Assembly (NCBI GenBank): GCA_000715855.1
Contig: KL571371.1
Span: forward strand, 34,525-40,196
Reading direction: 5' to 3'
From: Actinoplanes liguriensis
Lineage (GTDB): Bacteria; Actinomycetota; Actinomycetes; Mycobacteriales; Micromonosporaceae
Length of the DNA stretch: 5,672 bases
In this document: one piece after another, positions 5,477 through 5,672 of the stretch
How positions within the stretch are numbered: the first letter of the stretch is position 1
Layout of the letters: every line of letters begins with the position of its first letter
The notes under the pieces: generated by a model
The model's input: only the letters and a program-made list of their open reading frames with translations
The model's database searches: none
What the model was told of the DNA's origin: nothing
Made by a program: the position numbers and the translations under genes

Positions 5477-5485
5477 AGTCTGCCA
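5477..5485 (-). promoter_or_regulatory. Extended -10 for the DUF218 gene
   Basis: On the minus strand TGGCAGACT lies 7 nt before the GTG at 5469. It is nearly the same sequence and spacing as the element before the 95-residue gene (TGGCATACT, 6 nt). This supports a leaderless message and the shorter start. Confidence 0.4.
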
Positions 5486-5546
5486 GCCCGAACATCCTGC
5501 GGGAGAGGGGAGCGCGGCACGGTTACCCCGGGGACGGGCGAGCGGG

Positions 5547-5552
5547 CAGAAT
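5547..5552 (+). promoter_or_regulatory. Candidate -10 for the AfsR/SARP-type gene
   Basis: CAGAAT matches TATAAT at four positions, including the second A and the final AT. It lies exactly 6 nt before the GTG at 5559. A weak -35-like TTACCC sits at 5523-5528 with an 18-bp spacer. No Shine-Dalgarno is present, so the message is probably leaderless. Confidence 0.45.
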
Positions 5553-5558
5553 CGACGC

Positions 5559-5672
5559 GTGGTGGAGATCGCGGTGCTCGGGCCGTTGGAGCTGCGCGGC
5601 GGCACCGGCGAGATCGTGCCGATCGCCGGCGCGCGGCTGCGTGCGCTCCTGGTCCTGCTCGCCGTGGACGCC
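5559..5672 (+). CDS. AfsR/SARP-type regulator, N-terminal fragment cut by window end
   Basis: Only the first 38 codons are present. The product begins VVEIAVLGPLELRGG and continues with IVPIAGARLRALLVLLAVDA. This is the typical opening of the winged-helix DNA-binding domain of SARP/AfsR regulators (LGPLEV, then a beta-strand, then R.RALLALLA), normally followed by a bacterial transcriptional activator (BTAD) domain. Members of the family activate antibiotic or other secondary-metabolite genes; larger AfsR-like forms add NB-ARC and TPR domains. Which form this is cannot be seen here. Two consecutive GTG codons (5559 and 5562) could start it; the first has leaderless spacing from CAGAAT. It is divergent from the DUF218 gene, with 89 bp between the chosen starts. 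Confidence 0.8.
   Translation, partial: MVEIAVLGPLELRGGTGEIVPIAGARLRALLVLLAVDA

Overview
This is a very GC-rich chromosomal segment with strong G/C bias at third codon positions, GTG starts and GlnR-type nitrogen control. It points to a filamentous actinobacterium. The protein sequences look most like Micromonosporaceae (Actinoplanes/Micromonospora type), but that family placement is inference from memory, not a search.

Layout from left to right. (a) 2-1060 (+): the C-terminal part of a proline/glycine-rich, probably disordered protein whose start lies outside the window. (b) 1073-1468 (-): a small RDD-family membrane protein, convergent with (a). (c) 1469-1660: a divergent control region with a four-pentamer GlnR-like box, a candidate -10, a leader hairpin and a strong Shine-Dalgarno. 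(d) 1661-3085 (+): glnA, a class I-beta glutamine synthetase with its adenylylation tyrosine. (e) 3086-3236: hairpins after glnA. (f) 3237-4199 (+): a 320-residue HNH-family protein with a central Zn ribbon and an uncharacterised N-terminal domain. (g) 4200-4316: a convergent gap with a 10-bp stem hairpin. (h) 4317-4604 (-): a 95-residue protein of unknown function. (i) 4605-4803: a gap with three tandem copies of a 41-bp GC-rich unit. (j) 4804-5469 (-): a YdcF/SanA/ElyC-like (DUF218) protein. (k) 5559-5672 (+): the first 38 codons of an AfsR/SARP-type regulator, cut by the window end.

The window is mostly single-gene units in alternating directions, not one operon. The clear functional core is nitrogen assimilation. 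glnA probably responds to GlnR at transcription and to adenylylation after translation, and the RDD gene is its usual divergent neighbour in actinobacteria. Several other genes have a -10-like hexamer only 6-8 nt upstream of the chosen start and no Shine-Dalgarno, which suggests leaderless mRNAs; glnA is the exception.

No complete new system is evident. The least explained items are the Zn-ribbon/HNH protein downstream of glnA, which has weaker codon bias and an atypical HNH motif, the 41-bp tandem repeat, and the disordered protein at the left edge.
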